Source: Actinophytocola gossypii (GTDB lineage: Bacteria > Actinomycetota > Actinomycetes > Mycobacteriales > Pseudonocardiaceae). From it: a DNA stretch of 64,000 bases. Made by a program: the position numbers and the translations under genes. The DNA is taken from positions 44,489 to 108,488 of the forward strand of contig NZ_JAFFZE010000027.1 of NCBI RefSeq assembly GCF_025165815.1. Direction: 5' to 3'. Below, piece after piece: positions 1 through 8,268 of the stretch. The stretch's first letter is position 1. Each line of letters opens with the position of its first letter. The notes under the pieces were generated by a model. That model ran no database searches and was not told the DNA's origin. It worked only from the letters and a program-made list of their open reading frames with translations.

Positions 1-44
1 ATCACCCGGCCGGCGGCTACCCCGGTCGGTCCGGTTTCGGCACA

Positions 45-1589
45 GTGGAGCCGATGAGCAACCGGCACCAGCACCTCAACCAGGCCCTGTTGCGCATTCC
101 GAGGCGCGCCGAGAGCGCGGACCGGAACACGCTGGCCGCGACCTACGTGGCCGCCGGTTCGTTCGCCGCGCTGCTGCACTCCAGCGACCACCAGGTCCTC
201 TACGGCCGGCGTGGCACCGGGAAGACCCACGCCCTGCTGCACCTCGCGCACCTGCTGACCGACACCGGCGAGATCCCGGTCTACGTCGACCTGCGCACGA
301 TCGGCTCGGCCGGTGGGCTGTACGCCGACAGCTCGCAGTCCGCGGCCGTGCGGGGCACCCACCTGCTCGTGGACGCCCTGGAGGCGGTGCACGACGAGCT
401 GCTGGCCGTGGCCGTCGAGCAGGACGTCGACGACGCCGGCGCGCTGCTCGGGCACCTCGACGCGCTGGCCGAGGCGGCGACCGAGGTGAAGGTGGTCGGC
501 GCGGTCGAGCGGGAGACCACGGTCGGCGGGTCCGCGGAGTCCGGCGGCGACGTGGAGGTCAGCACGACCCCGAAGCTGACCGGAAGCCACCGGCGGTCGG
601 TGACCGCGCAGAGCCGGCTGCTGCACTCCGGGGTGGAGCAGCACCACGTGCTGTTCGGACCGCTCACCAGGGCGCTGCGCGGGGTCACCCGTGCACTCGG
701 CGGAACAAGACTGTGGCTGTTGCTCGACGAGTGGAGCAGCATTCCCCGCGACCTGCAGCCGTTCCTGGCCGACCTGTTGCGGCGCAGCGTGCTGCCGATC
801 GGTGGGATCACCGTGAAGATCGCCGCCATCGAGCGCCGGTCGCGGTTCGCCCGGCCGGCCGGGACCGGTGACTACCTCGGTATCGAGGTCGGCTCGGACG
901 CGGCGTCGGCGGTGAACCTCGACGAGCTGCTGTCGCTGGACCACGGCCGGGCCAAGGCGCGGGCGTTCTTCGGGCAGCTGTTCTACAACCACGTGTGGGT
1001 GCGGCTCACCTCGATGATCAAGGATCCGCCCTCGGACCCGGAGAGCTTCGTCGACGAGACGTTCCGCCGCGGCGGCTTCGCCGAACTGGTCCGGGCCGCC
1101 GAGGGAGTGCCGAGGGACGCGATCAACATCGCCGCGCTGGCCGCCCAGCACGCACACGACGAGCCGATCTCCGTCGGCGACGTGCGACGCGCGGCGCGCG
1201 ACTGGTTCCTGCGCGACAAGCAGACCGCGATCGCGTCGAACGAACCGGCGCGGACGCTGTTGCGTGGTTTGGTCGACGAGGTCGTCGGCCACCGCCGGTC
1301 CCGCACGTTCGTCGTCGACCAGCTCGCGACCGAACGCTTCGGCACCCTCGAGGACCTACACGACGCGCGCCTGCTGCACCTGCTCCGCCGAGGCATCGCC
1401 GACCCGCACCACCCCGGCACCCAGTACGACGGCTTCGCCGTCGACTACGGCTGCTACGTGTCCCTGCTCATCGACGACCCCAAGTTCCACGCCAGAAACC
1501 GAGGCGACTGGCTCGACAAGCCGACGGGCGTCCCGCCGGAGAGCTTCAACCTGGCCAGGGCAGCGATCGACCTGGATACCCTGGCCTGA
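45..1589 (+). CDS. ORC/CDC6-like P-loop ATPase
   Basis: A 514-residue single-domain P-loop ATPase. A Walker A motif (GRRGTGKTH) lies near residues 54-62 and a Walker B-like LWLLLDE near residue 230. The phrase DLRTIGSAGGLYA after the P-loop matches my memory of the actinobacterial ORC-CDC6 family of AAA ATPases. No signal peptide or membrane segment is visible. The partner and role are unknown; relatives occur as orphan ATPases in accessory regions, and a DNA-related or defence role is only a guess. The start is GTG at 45; ATG at 54 (GGAG only 3 nt upstream) is an alternative. It stands alone and is convergent with the XRE regulator; the 62-nt gap shows no clear terminator. Confidence 0.7.
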   Translation: MEPMSNRHQHLNQALLRIPRRAESADRNTLAATYVAAGSFAALLHSSDHQVLYGRRGTGKTHALLHLAHLLTDTGEIPVYVDLRTIGSAGGLYADSSQSAAVRGTHLLVDALEAVHDELLAVAVEQDVDDAGALLGHLDALAEAATEVKVVGAVERETTVGGSAESGGDVEVSTTPKLTGSHRRSVTAQSRLLHSGVEQHHVLFGPLTRALRGVTRALGGTRLWLLLDEWSSIPRDLQPFLADLLRRSVLPIGGITVKIAAIERRSRFARPAGTGDYLGIEVGSDAASAVNLDELLSLDHGRAKARAFFGQLFYNHVWVRLTSMIKDPPSDPESFVDETFRRGGFAELVRAAEGVPRDAINIAALAAQHAHDEPISVGDVRRAARDWFLRDKQTAIASNEPARTLLRGLVDEVVGHRRSRTFVVDQLATERFGTLEDLHDARLLHLLRRGIADPHHPGTQYDGFAVDYGCYVSLLIDDPKFHARNRGDWLDKPTGVPPESFNLARAAIDLDTLA

Positions 1590-1651
1590 CGAGCTTGCCC
1601 CAGGAGCGGCGCGGGCGGAGTGCATGTCGAAGATGTTCACCACCTCGCCGT

Positions 1652-2845
1652 TCAACTCGACCCCGAACCGAGGCGCCGCGGCTTCGAGCCGACACTGAAG
1701 CCACACCCGACGTTCAATCGCGCTAGCGAGGCTTGGCCTTCGGCCTTGACCTCGGTGAGGCCGCTCTTGTCGGCCGCGCGGATGACGCGTTGGATCTGCT
1801 GGGGTACTCGATGTGCCTCAGCGACGCTGAGTGCGGCGCGGAGAGGCTCTTCGGCAGCGTCGTGGTCGCCGGCGGCGAGGTGGACCTGCCCGGCGGTGAC
1901 TCGTTCGATGATGTGCCACTGCGGGGCGGCCGGTGCGGCATCCGGCGGGTTGCTCTGCATGATCCGGGCCGCTTCGGTTGCGCGTCCGGTCGAGACGAGA
2001 CCGCGGAGGTGGATCTCCCGATAGGTGAAGGGGTTGACCAGCATGCCTCGTGCTGGTCCGCGGTCGAGCAGGCAGCGGTAGCGCTCGATCGCGGCGTCGA
2101 ACAGGGGCGAGTTGCGTTGCTCTCCTGCTGCGCGAGCGAGGAACGCGAGCGCCGTTGCTCGCCCTTCTCGGTCGATGGACAGGGCAGCGGCGCGGCTCAG
2201 GCGTGCGATGGCCGCCGGGAGTCTGTTCGCCTTGCGTAGTTCGTTGCCGTGCATCCGCAGCGTGTGGGCGTGGAAGGCCGGGTCGTCGAGGTGTTCGGCG
2301 ACAGCCAGTGCCTTGCCGGTCCATTTGGCGGCGGCCGCCATGCGCTCCTCGGGGAGGATGGTGCCGAGCGAGACGCCGAGAGCTACGCGCGCGTGGGTGA
2401 GCAGGACGAGGGTGTCATGCTCGAGGTGTCCTTCGGCGGCTCGTGCTTCGAGTCGAGCGACCAGGGGCCATAGTTCGTTCACGGCGTCGACGGCGCGGCC
2501 GGCTTGTCGGGCGATCTCGGCGAGGCGGATGGTGGAGTCGCCGAACTGGACCATGGCGGCGAAGTCCGCGTCGTCTCCGTCGGTCACGCCGAGCACGTGG
2601 GTGGGCAGGCCGAGAGTGTGTGCGATGTAGCGGCGCGTGCCGACGTCGTTGATCAGGCGACGTCCCGTTTCGATCATGGAGATGTACGTCTTGTCGTACC
2701 CGAGGCGGTCCGCGAGGACCTGCTGACTGTATCCGTTCAGGCGGCGGTAGGTGCGCAGGATGACGGCCAGGTCGCGACTGGCCAGCGCGGAGGCGGCGTC
2801 GCGGGTCGACCATAGCCACAGCGCTGGACCGAGACGACCCCGCAT
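1652..2845 (-). CDS. XRE-family regulator with TPR-like C-terminus
   Basis: A 397-residue transcriptional regulator. An N-terminal Cro/C1 helix-turn-helix (about residues 27-80, with GYSQQVLADRLGYDKTYISMI as two helices) is followed by a long Ala/Leu/Arg-rich helical region with TPR-like repeats. This is the usual layout of actinobacterial XRE-TPR regulators, which often sense a small ligand or peptide. It starts 6 nt after the stop of the NUDIX gene on the same strand, so the two are very probably one transcript, and it lies divergently from the dioxygenase operon it may control. The ligand is not predictable. The start is ATG preceded by AGGTAG. Confidence 0.8.
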   Translation of the reverse strand: MRGRLGPALWLWSTRDAASALASRDLAVILRTYRRLNGYSQQVLADRLGYDKTYISMIETGRRLINDVGTRRYIAHTLGLPTHVLGVTDGDDADFAAMVQFGDSTIRLAEIARQAGRAVDAVNELWPLVARLEARAAEGHLEHDTLVLLTHARVALGVSLGTILPEERMAAAAKWTGKALAVAEHLDDPAFHAHTLRMHGNELRKANRLPAAIARLSRAAALSIDREGRATALAFLARAAGEQRNSPLFDAAIERYRCLLDRGPARGMLVNPFTYREIHLRGLVSTGRATEAARIMQSNPPDAAPAAPQWHIIERVTAGQVHLAAGDHDAAEEPLRAALSVAEAHRVPQQIQRVIRAADKSGLTEVKAEGQASLARLNVGCGFSVGSKPRRLGSGSS

Positions 2846-2851
2846 CGTGGT

Positions 2852-3289
2852 CTACCTGGACGACTGCGCGGCGTTCTCGTCAAGCCGCGCGTACCAGGTC
2901 GCGATGGACCGCTTGTAGCCGTCCGGCATGACCAGTGCGGGTACCTCGGCTTCACTGAACAGGCCGATCTCCTTGTGCTCGTGCGAAAGTACCGGTGATG
3001 TGTTGCCGAGCGGATGACAGCCGTAGGTCACGATGAACACGTGTTTCTCGGCAACGTTGATGTAGTACATCCAGGTGTCGAGAATAGGTCCCGTCGCGAC
3101 TTTCCACTGTGTTTCTTCCCAAACTTCCCTGGCGACGCATTCTTCCGGTGTTTCGCCAACCTCGATGCGTCCACCCGGAAGCTCCCATTCCTCACGCTCG
3201 TTGCGCAGGAGAAGTACCTTGCCGTCCTGAACCACGACCCCTTTGACCGAGACCGAAAACTTCTGCGGATTGTACGTCTCCTGGCCCAC
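2852..3289 (-). CDS. NUDIX hydrolase
   Basis: A 145-residue NUDIX-fold hydrolase. The full NUDIX box is present (G-R-I-E-V-G-E-T-P-E-E, then REVWEET), with the REVWEE metal-binding glutamates intact. Substrates of the family are nucleoside diphosphates linked to another moiety; this one cannot be assigned. I chose the GTG at 3289 because a perfect AGGAGG sits 6 nt upstream (3296-3301 on the minus strand). A longer open frame to 3574 would run across the divergent dioxygenase gene and is not used. It is followed directly by the XRE-TPR regulator. Confidence 0.85.
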   Translation of the reverse strand: MGQETYNPQKFSVSVKGVVVQDGKVLLLRNEREEWELPGGRIEVGETPEECVAREVWEETQWKVATGPILDTWMYYINVAEKHVFIVTYGCHPLGNTSPVLSHEHKEIGLFSEAEVPALVMPDGYKRSIATWYARLDENAAQSSR

Positions 3290-3363
3290 CTGGTGCCTCC
3301 TGTCACCTCGACGCTCTCCGGGCACGGTAGCGCATGGGACGGCGGTTGCCCGCGTTCGCGGTG

Positions 3364-3426
3364 TTGACAATCTGTCACTGGACGCCGCCGGCACCGAGGC
3401 ATTTCCTGGATGACGAACGTGACAGA
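3364..3426. promoter_or_regulatory. TGTCA/TGACA operator cluster in divergent promoter region
   Basis: Between the NUDIX and dioxygenase starts lie three related half-sites: TTGACAATCTGTCAC (3364-3378, itself an inverted repeat TGACA-N3-TGTCA) and GTGACAGA (3419-3426), the reverse complement of TCTGTCAC at 3371-3378. They straddle the likely promoters of both operons. I infer binding by the adjacent XRE-TPR protein. No convincing -10 hexamer could be placed. Confidence 0.4.
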
Positions 3427-3450
3427 CCACCCTCTCGGAGGTCATACGGG

Positions 3451-4233
3451 ATGACGCCCACCTCGTGGACGAAGTACCGAGCGAACTGGAACGAGGGCAG
3501 CGATGCGGCCGCCGAGCTCGTACCGGCGCTGGCCGAGCACGGCATCGTCCTGCTCGACGGTCTTCACGGCCCACACGACCTGCTGCAACTGGCCCGCGCG
3601 GTCGCCGAGATCGTGCCTCACCGAGACAGTGACGCCGCAGGAATCACCACCATCGCCGACATGGGTGGCCACGTGCGCAGCGGCTTCGCCGGCTTCACCG
3701 CACGCGCGCTCCAGCCACACACGGACCGATCCGGCGTGGCAGATCCTCCTGCCCTGCTCATGATGTCGTGTGGGCAGCCCGCGGCCAGCGGCGGGGAGTG
3801 CGTTGTCATCGACGGGAAACTCGTGTACGACGACCTCGCCGAATTCGACACGGAGGCACTGACGGCATTGTGCACAGCGCGATCCGTCCTGTTCGGCGGC
3901 GCGGCGGGCCACCTCGGTTCGGTCTTCACTCGAATCGGGGATCACATAGCGGTGCGTCTCCGACTGGACGAACTCGCGCAGTTCTCACCAGAAGTCGCCC
4001 GTCGGCTTCCCACCTTACGCGCCGCGTTGGATCGACACGCCACAACATTCCGCCTTGACGCGGGCCATGGCTACATCCTCGACAACTACCGTTGGATACA
4101 TGGCAGGCGAGCCTTCACCGGCGAGCGCGTGATGTTCCGCATCGCCGGAAACCCCCTGCCGAATCTTGGCCTGACAGCAGGTTTTCGGCCACACCACACG
4201 AACAAGCGAGAACAGGAAGGGCAAATAGCATGA
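3451..4233 (+). CDS. TauD/CAS-like Fe(II)/2-oxoglutarate dioxygenase
   Basis: A 260-residue protein of the TauD/clavaminate synthase-like family, which couples oxidative decarboxylation of 2-oxoglutarate to hydroxylation or related C-H chemistry. The HTD metal ligands sit in QPHTDRSG, and the distal HG and Arg are in WIHGRRAFTGERVMFR, a 2-OG binding signature. The start is ATG at 3451 with CGGAGG 9 nt upstream; the frame is open further upstream but without a ribosome site. Its stop overlaps the ATG of the next gene (ATGA), so translation is coupled to the small WH/HH protein and then to the APH-like kinase. The substrate is unknown; it could be an amino acid or a residue on a peptide. Confidence 0.8.
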   Translation: MTPTSWTKYRANWNEGSDAAAELVPALAEHGIVLLDGLHGPHDLLQLARAVAEIVPHRDSDAAGITTIADMGGHVRSGFAGFTARALQPHTDRSGVADPPALLMMSCGQPAASGGECVVIDGKLVYDDLAEFDTEALTALCTARSVLFGGAAGHLGSVFTRIGDHIAVRLRLDELAQFSPEVARRLPTLRAALDRHATTFRLDAGHGYILDNYRWIHGRRAFTGERVMFRIAGNPLPNLGLTAGFRPHHTNKREQEGQIA

Positions 4234-4685
4234 CCGCAGTCGTTTCGGGCCCGAAGACAGGACGCGCGCTCGTTCCCACGGGCCTGTTCACCAAGCTGGC
4301 CCAGCGCGTCGCCACGGACGAGCGGGTCGACAAGAACCATGCCGACCGGGTCGTGGACCAGACACTCGCGTTCCTCGGGACGTGTGCGGTGTCCGACCTC
4401 GTGCTCGCGCCGAGCGCCGCCGTCGATCCGGGCTGGCACGCGTTCATCCTCCACACCCAGGAGTACGCGGCCTTCTGTTCCCTGGTAGGCGGGCGTTTCC
4501 TCCACCACGTGCCGACCGATGACGCGGACCCAACCCTCCATGGAGCGGCCGCGAGGGCCGTGATCGAGCGAACCGTGGCCGAGATTCGGCGTGCTAGGTT
4601 CGAAGTGGACGAGGACCTGTGGAAGCCTTCGGTCGTCGACTGCAGCCAGTGCTACCAAGGCTGTTCGGACTCCCCACGCCCCTGA
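4230..4685 (+). CDS. Small WH/HH-motif protein with C-terminal Cys cluster (glycine-rich domain-like)
   Basis: A 151-residue soluble protein. A central block DPGWHAFILHTQEYAAFC followed by GRFLHHVP resembles the short actinobacterial proteins annotated as glycine-rich domain-containing, a family whose function I do not know. The C-terminus carries CSQCYQGC, a C-x2-C-x3-C arrangement; with the conserved His residues it could bind metal. Its ATG overlaps the dioxygenase stop (ATGA), and the APH-like gene starts 21 nt downstream, so the three genes form one operon. It may be a substrate, a carrier or a metal-dependent partner of the dioxygenase. No leader peptide or membrane segment is seen. Confidence 0.65.
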   Translation: MTAVVSGPKTGRALVPTGLFTKLAQRVATDERVDKNHADRVVDQTLAFLGTCAVSDLVLAPSAAVDPGWHAFILHTQEYAAFCSLVGGRFLHHVPTDDADPTLHGAAARAVIERTVAEIRRARFEVDEDLWKPSVVDCSQCYQGCSDSPRP

Positions 4686-4706
4686 GGCAGAGAGAGGTAC
4701 GGGCCG

Positions 4707-5594
4707 GTGCACCGCCACGACTGGCGAGAGCTGCCCGCCAGCGTGCGCGCAGCCGTGCGCGAGCACTGCGGAGACGTCGTCGACACACGCACACCGGACG
4801 CGGGCCGCAACTCCCACTTCGCCGCGACCCTGCACCTGGCGACCGGTGGCACCGTGTTCTGCAAGGGCGTGCGGGTCGACAGCAACGCGGCCCGGACGCA
4901 TCGGCGAGAGGCTCACGTCAACCGGGCCATCCACACGGCGTTCGCGCCGCGTCTGCTGTGGCGGATCGAAACCGACGGATGGCTGATGCTGGGTTTCGAG
5001 CACGTCACCGGCCGACACCCCAGCCTCACTCCGGGCTCCGCTGACCTGCCCGTCATCGCCGAGACCCTGTCATCCCTGGCGCGGGACCTGACCCCGAACC
5101 CGGTCGACGACATCCCCAGCCTCAGCCACAAGTGGGCTCGTGCCAAACCATGGCACCGGCTCCGCGACGACCCAGCGCCCGGACTCGACGAGTGGACCCG
5201 AGCCCGCCTGAACCGGTTCGCGGCACTGGAGCCCGTCGCCGCGGAGCTGGTGACCGGCCACACGCTCACGCACACCGACGTGCACGAACTCAACCTACTC
5301 GTCGACGACCGGTCGGCACACCTCGTCGACTGGGCATGGGCGCACCACGCCGCCGCGTGGGTGGACACCGCGTTCCTCCTGATCCGGCTGATCCAGCACG
5401 GGCACACCCCGGCCGAGGCCGAATCGTGGGCAACCACCGTCGACAGTTGGCGCGCGGCGCCAAGCGCCGTCGACGCGTTCGCGATCCAGATCTACGGCAT
5501 GTGGGAACACCTACGCCACACCGATCCACGCCCGATCCGAGAAGCACCGACCAGAGCCGCCAGACGCTGGGCGATGCACAGGTCAGGCGAATAG
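4707..5594 (+). CDS. APH-family phosphotransferase (aminoglycoside/choline kinase fold)
   Basis: A 295-residue kinase-like protein. The catalytic loop is HTDVHELN (HxDxxxxN, about residues 191-198) and the metal-binding DWAWA replaces the DFG-type motif. N-terminal ATP-binding features are weak, as is usual for actinobacterial APH paralogues. The start is GTG with AGAGAGG 9 nt upstream. Last gene of the dioxygenase operon. Family members phosphorylate small-molecule hydroxyls (aminoglycosides, macrolides, homoserine, sugars); no resistance phenotype should be assumed. Its 3' end overlaps the tail of the opposite-strand DUF397 frame. Confidence 0.75.
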   Translation: MHRHDWRELPASVRAAVREHCGDVVDTRTPDAGRNSHFAATLHLATGGTVFCKGVRVDSNAARTHRREAHVNRAIHTAFAPRLLWRIETDGWLMLGFEHVTGRHPSLTPGSADLPVIAETLSSLARDLTPNPVDDIPSLSHKWARAKPWHRLRDDPAPGLDEWTRARLNRFAALEPVAAELVTGHTLTHTDVHELNLLVDDRSAHLVDWAWAHHAAAWVDTAFLLIRLIQHGHTPAEAESWATTVDSWRAAPSAVDAFAIQIYGMWEHLRHTDPRPIREAPTRAARRWAMHRSGE

Positions 5595-5833
5595 ACCTGA
5601 GCTGGCGCTCCCGCACGTCGTCTTGCCGCCGGGTTACTCGGCACGTCAGCCGAGGTTGAGCCGTCCAGCCTGGATGGGGTAACGAACCCACGGAGGTCAA
5701 CACGCAGGGCCGGTCCCTCGGCGTTCTTCGAGTCACGGAGAGCCGCGAGGTCGTTCCACACCTCGACGCAACTGGTGCCGTTGCTGCTGAAGCTCGACGT
5801 CCGCCACCGAGGGGGACGCGGTGCGGTACCCAT
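5492..5833 (-). CDS. DUF397 protein with aberrant C-terminal extension
   Basis: The first about 45 residues (WRTSSFSSNGTSCVEVW, then LAALRDSKNAEGPALRVD) are a clear DUF397 domain, a short actinomycete protein normally of about 60-80 residues that is encoded directly behind an XRE-DUF5753 regulator. Here it starts 19 nt after the stop of exactly such a regulator remnant. The frame runs on to 113 residues and antisense into the 3' end of the kinase gene, so the tail is probably the result of a lost stop or a frameshift. Paired DUF397 proteins act with their regulator (Streptomyces BldB/WhiJ-like systems). Functionality is doubtful because the partner is broken. Confidence 0.5.
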   Translation of the reverse strand: MGTAPRPPRWRTSSFSSNGTSCVEVWNDLAALRDSKNAEGPALRVDLRGFVTPSRLDGSTSADVPSNPAARRRAGAPAQVYSPDLCIAQRLAALVGASRIGRGSVWRRCSHMP

Positions 5834-5852
5834 GGGGTCGTTCCTTCCAAGA

Positions 5853-6340
5853 TCAGTCGAACGCCGCCAGCCGCGCCGTGATCGCCTCGACCGGCTGCTG
5901 CCGCGGCAGCGCTACGGAGCGCAGGAGTTCCGCGCTCATAGTGCGCTTCTCCACCTGATGCTGATCTTGAATGTCAACCGAATCGTCGGGGATCTCGACG
6001 TAGCCAATCGACTGCGCCTGCTTGTGGCCCTCCGCGTCGAGGAAGTGCAGTACGTCGAACCGGCCCTCCAGACCGTCGTGGCGCCCGACGGCGGTCGGCA
6101 GGACCAGAATCTCGACATGTCACGCTCGGCCAGGTCAACCAGGTGACGGAGTTGGCCGCCCATGACGACCGAGGCGTTGTCGCCACCGATCGGGCGATCG
6201 AGGATCGTCTCTTCGATCATGGCTGTGAGCTGGAGCGGATTGTCCTCGGAACACCCGCTGTTGCGCTCCATGCGCAGGCCGACCAACCGTTCGTGCTGGT
6301 CCGGTCGCACGCGGGCGCTCGGAGCGGTGACACCGGCCGT
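5853..6340 (-). pseudogene. XRE/DUF5753 regulator remnant, frameshifted and 5'-truncated
   Basis: Read on the minus strand, one frame carries a DUF5753-like stretch (PSARVRPDQHERLVGLRMER, then ILDRPIGGDN and QLRHLVDLAERD). A second frame continues it with HVEILVLPTAVGRHDGLEG, FDVLHFLDAEG and a normal end at LAAFD, stop at 5853-5855. The switch falls near 6115-6125 and fits a single-base loss. No N-terminal helix-turn-helix can be read upstream, so the gene is also truncated. I see no other gene in 6341-6550. It could be a sequencing error only if the missing N-terminus also had another explanation. Confidence 0.6.
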
Positions 6341-6550
6341 TCCAGACAGTTGCCCGATACGCGGCGAGTTCGTCGACCTGCCGCACCTGGACGACGAGCC
6401 GACCATCCGGGTCACTCGCGCGATCGCGTCCAGCTGCGGTTCGCCGACCCTGACGGCGGAGCCAGTATGAGCCGGCGTCAGAGCCGCGTTTCCTCGATCA
6501 ACACCGCCGCATGCGAGTGATGCGGCGATCTTTCGAACTACCCTGGGCGA

Positions 6551-7195
6551 ATGAACGCAGTGAACAAGCGCGCCCTGTTCGTGCGGGGAGGCTGGCCGGG
6601 TCACGAACCCGTGGCCGCCACCGACCGCTATGCCGCCCGGCTGACCGGGTATGAGGTGTCCATTTCGGACTCATTGGACGTCTACCTGGACGATCTGTCC
6701 GGTTTCGACCTGATCGTGCAGTGTTGGTCGATGGGGCAGGCCACCGAGGCGCAGGTCGCCGGGTTGAGCGCCGCGGTGCGCGCGGGTACCGGGTTCGCGG
6801 GCTGGCACGGCGGGATCGTCGACGCCTTTCGCGACCGGCCCGGCTACCACCTGCTGACCGGCGGGCAGTTCGTCCACCACGCCAAGGAGTTCACGCGGTA
6901 CGACGTGCGCGTGGTCGCCGAGCACCCGATCGTCGACGGGATCGGCACCTTCGAGGTGCACAGCGAGCAGTACTACGTGCACGCCGACCCGGGCAACGAG
7001 GTGCTCGCGGTCACCGACTACAACGACGACCCCGACCTGCCCTGGATCGGCCACCCGACGATGCCGGTGACGTGGGTCCGGCGGCACGGCGCGGGCCGGG
7101 TGTTCGTCACGACCGTCGGGCACCGCCTCGCCGACCTCGAGGTTCCCGAGGTCGACACGATGATCATGAGGGGGCTCGCGTGGGCGACGCGTTGA
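6551..7195 (+). CDS. ThuA-domain protein
   Basis: A 214-residue cytoplasmic protein of the ThuA family (trehalose utilisation, class I glutamine amidotransferase-like fold). Typical elements are RALFVRGGWPGHEP at the start, the FAGWHGGI segment near residues 78-85, the HSEQYYVH block and a C-terminal TTVGH. ThuA/ThuB act in oxidation of trehalose and related disaccharides through 3-keto sugars in rhizobia. It overlaps the next gene, an oxidoreductase of the ThuB type, by 16 nt, so a two-gene 3-keto-sugar operon is the natural reading. The physiological substrate is not known. Confidence 0.85.
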   Translation: MNAVNKRALFVRGGWPGHEPVAATDRYAARLTGYEVSISDSLDVYLDDLSGFDLIVQCWSMGQATEAQVAGLSAAVRAGTGFAGWHGGIVDAFRDRPGYHLLTGGQFVHHAKEFTRYDVRVVAEHPIVDGIGTFEVHSEQYYVHADPGNEVLAVTDYNDDPDLPWIGHPTMPVTWVRRHGAGRVFVTTVGHRLADLEVPEVDTMIMRGLAWATR

Positions 7196-8268
7196 GGATC
7201 GGTGTCATCGGCGCCGGCAACATCATCGGGCAGTACCTCGACACGCTCCCCCGGCTGCCGGGTGTGCGGATCACGGCGGTCGCCGACCTCGATCCGGCCC
7301 GGGCCGCGGCGGTCGCCGACGCGCACGACGGCGTTCGGGCCACCGACCCCGCCGACCTGTGCACGGCCGAGGACGTCGACCTGGTGCTGAACCTGACCGT
7401 GCCGGCCGCGCACGCGGACGTGGCGTTGGCCGCGATCGCCGGTGGCAAGCACGTCTACACCGAGAAGCCGCTCGCACTCACCACCGGCGCCGCGCGTGAG
7501 GTGCTCGACGCCGCCGCCCGCGCGGGCGTGCGGGTGGGGTGCGCGCCGGACACCGTGCTCGGCACCGGAACCCAGACCGCGCGCCGCTGCGTCGACGACG
7601 GGCGGATCGGGCGGCCGGTCGCCGCGACCGCGTTCCTCACCTCGTCCGGGCCGGAGCGCTGGCACCCGTCGCCGGAGTTCTTCTACCGCACCGGGGGCGG
7701 GCCGCTGTTCGACATGGGGCCGTACTACCTGACGGCGCTGGTCACCCTGCTCGGGCCGGTGGCGCGGGTGTCGGGGATGGCCGCGACGCCGCGCGCGACC
7801 CGGGTCGTGGGCAGCGGACCGCTTCAGGGCACCGAGGTGCCGGTCGAGGTGGCGACGCACGTGACCGGGCTGCTGGAACACGAGTCGGGCGCGCTGTCGA
7901 CGCTGGTGATGAGCTTCGACGTGTGGGCGGCGCAGCTGCCGAGGATCGAGGTGTACGGCACCGAGGGGTCGGTGTCGGTGCCGGACCCGAACGGGTTCGG
8001 CGGCGAGGTCCGGCTGTTCACTTCGGTCAGTCCGCAGTGGACGGACGTCGCGGTGTCCTCTGGTCATCGCGATGCGGGGCGCGGGATCGGGGTCGCCGAC
8101 CTGGCCGGCGCGCTCGTCGACGGCGGCACGCACCGCGCCTCCGGCGAGCTGGCCCACCACGTGCTGGACGTGATGGAGTCGCTGCTGCGGGCGGCGGACT
8201 CCGGCCGGGCCGAGGAGGTCACGAGTACCTGTCCCCGGCCCGCGCCGGTGCCGCTCAGCTCGGACTGA
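7180..8268 (+). CDS. Gfo/Idh/MocA-family oxidoreductase
   Basis: A 362-residue NAD(P)-dependent sugar oxidoreductase. The Rossmann motif GVIGAGNI lies at residues 6-13, the family signature EKPLAL near residue 93, and the GGGPLFDMGPYYL block carries the D-x-G-x-H-like catalytic region, here with Tyr after GP. The start is GTG at 7180, which has GAGGGGG about 5 nt upstream and overlaps the ThuA stop. The pair probably oxidises or isomerises a sugar or cyclitol via a keto intermediate. Its last 14 nt overlap the convergent CNNM gene. Confidence 0.85.
   Translation: MGDALRIGVIGAGNIIGQYLDTLPRLPGVRITAVADLDPARAAAVADAHDGVRATDPADLCTAEDVDLVLNLTVPAAHADVALAAIAGGKHVYTEKPLALTTGAAREVLDAAARAGVRVGCAPDTVLGTGTQTARRCVDDGRIGRPVAATAFLTSSGPERWHPSPEFFYRTGGGPLFDMGPYYLTALVTLLGPVARVSGMAATPRATRVVGSGPLQGTEVPVEVATHVTGLLEHESGALSTLVMSFDVWAAQLPRIEVYGTEGSVSVPDPNGFGGEVRLFTSVSPQWTDVAVSSGHRDAGRGIGVADLAGALVDGGTHRASGELAHHVLDVMESLLRAADSGRAEEVTSTCPRPAPVPLSSD

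Noticed and set aside
3364..3400. Housekeeping promoter with TTGACA at 3364 for the dioxygenase operon
   Set aside because: No -10-like hexamer lies 16-19 bp downstream; the TTGACA is better explained as part of the inverted operator repeat.
4626..4685. C-terminal Cys-rich segment as a RiPP core peptide
   Set aside because: No leader-like region or cyclase/LanM-type gene is nearby; kept only as a speculative point within the operon finding.
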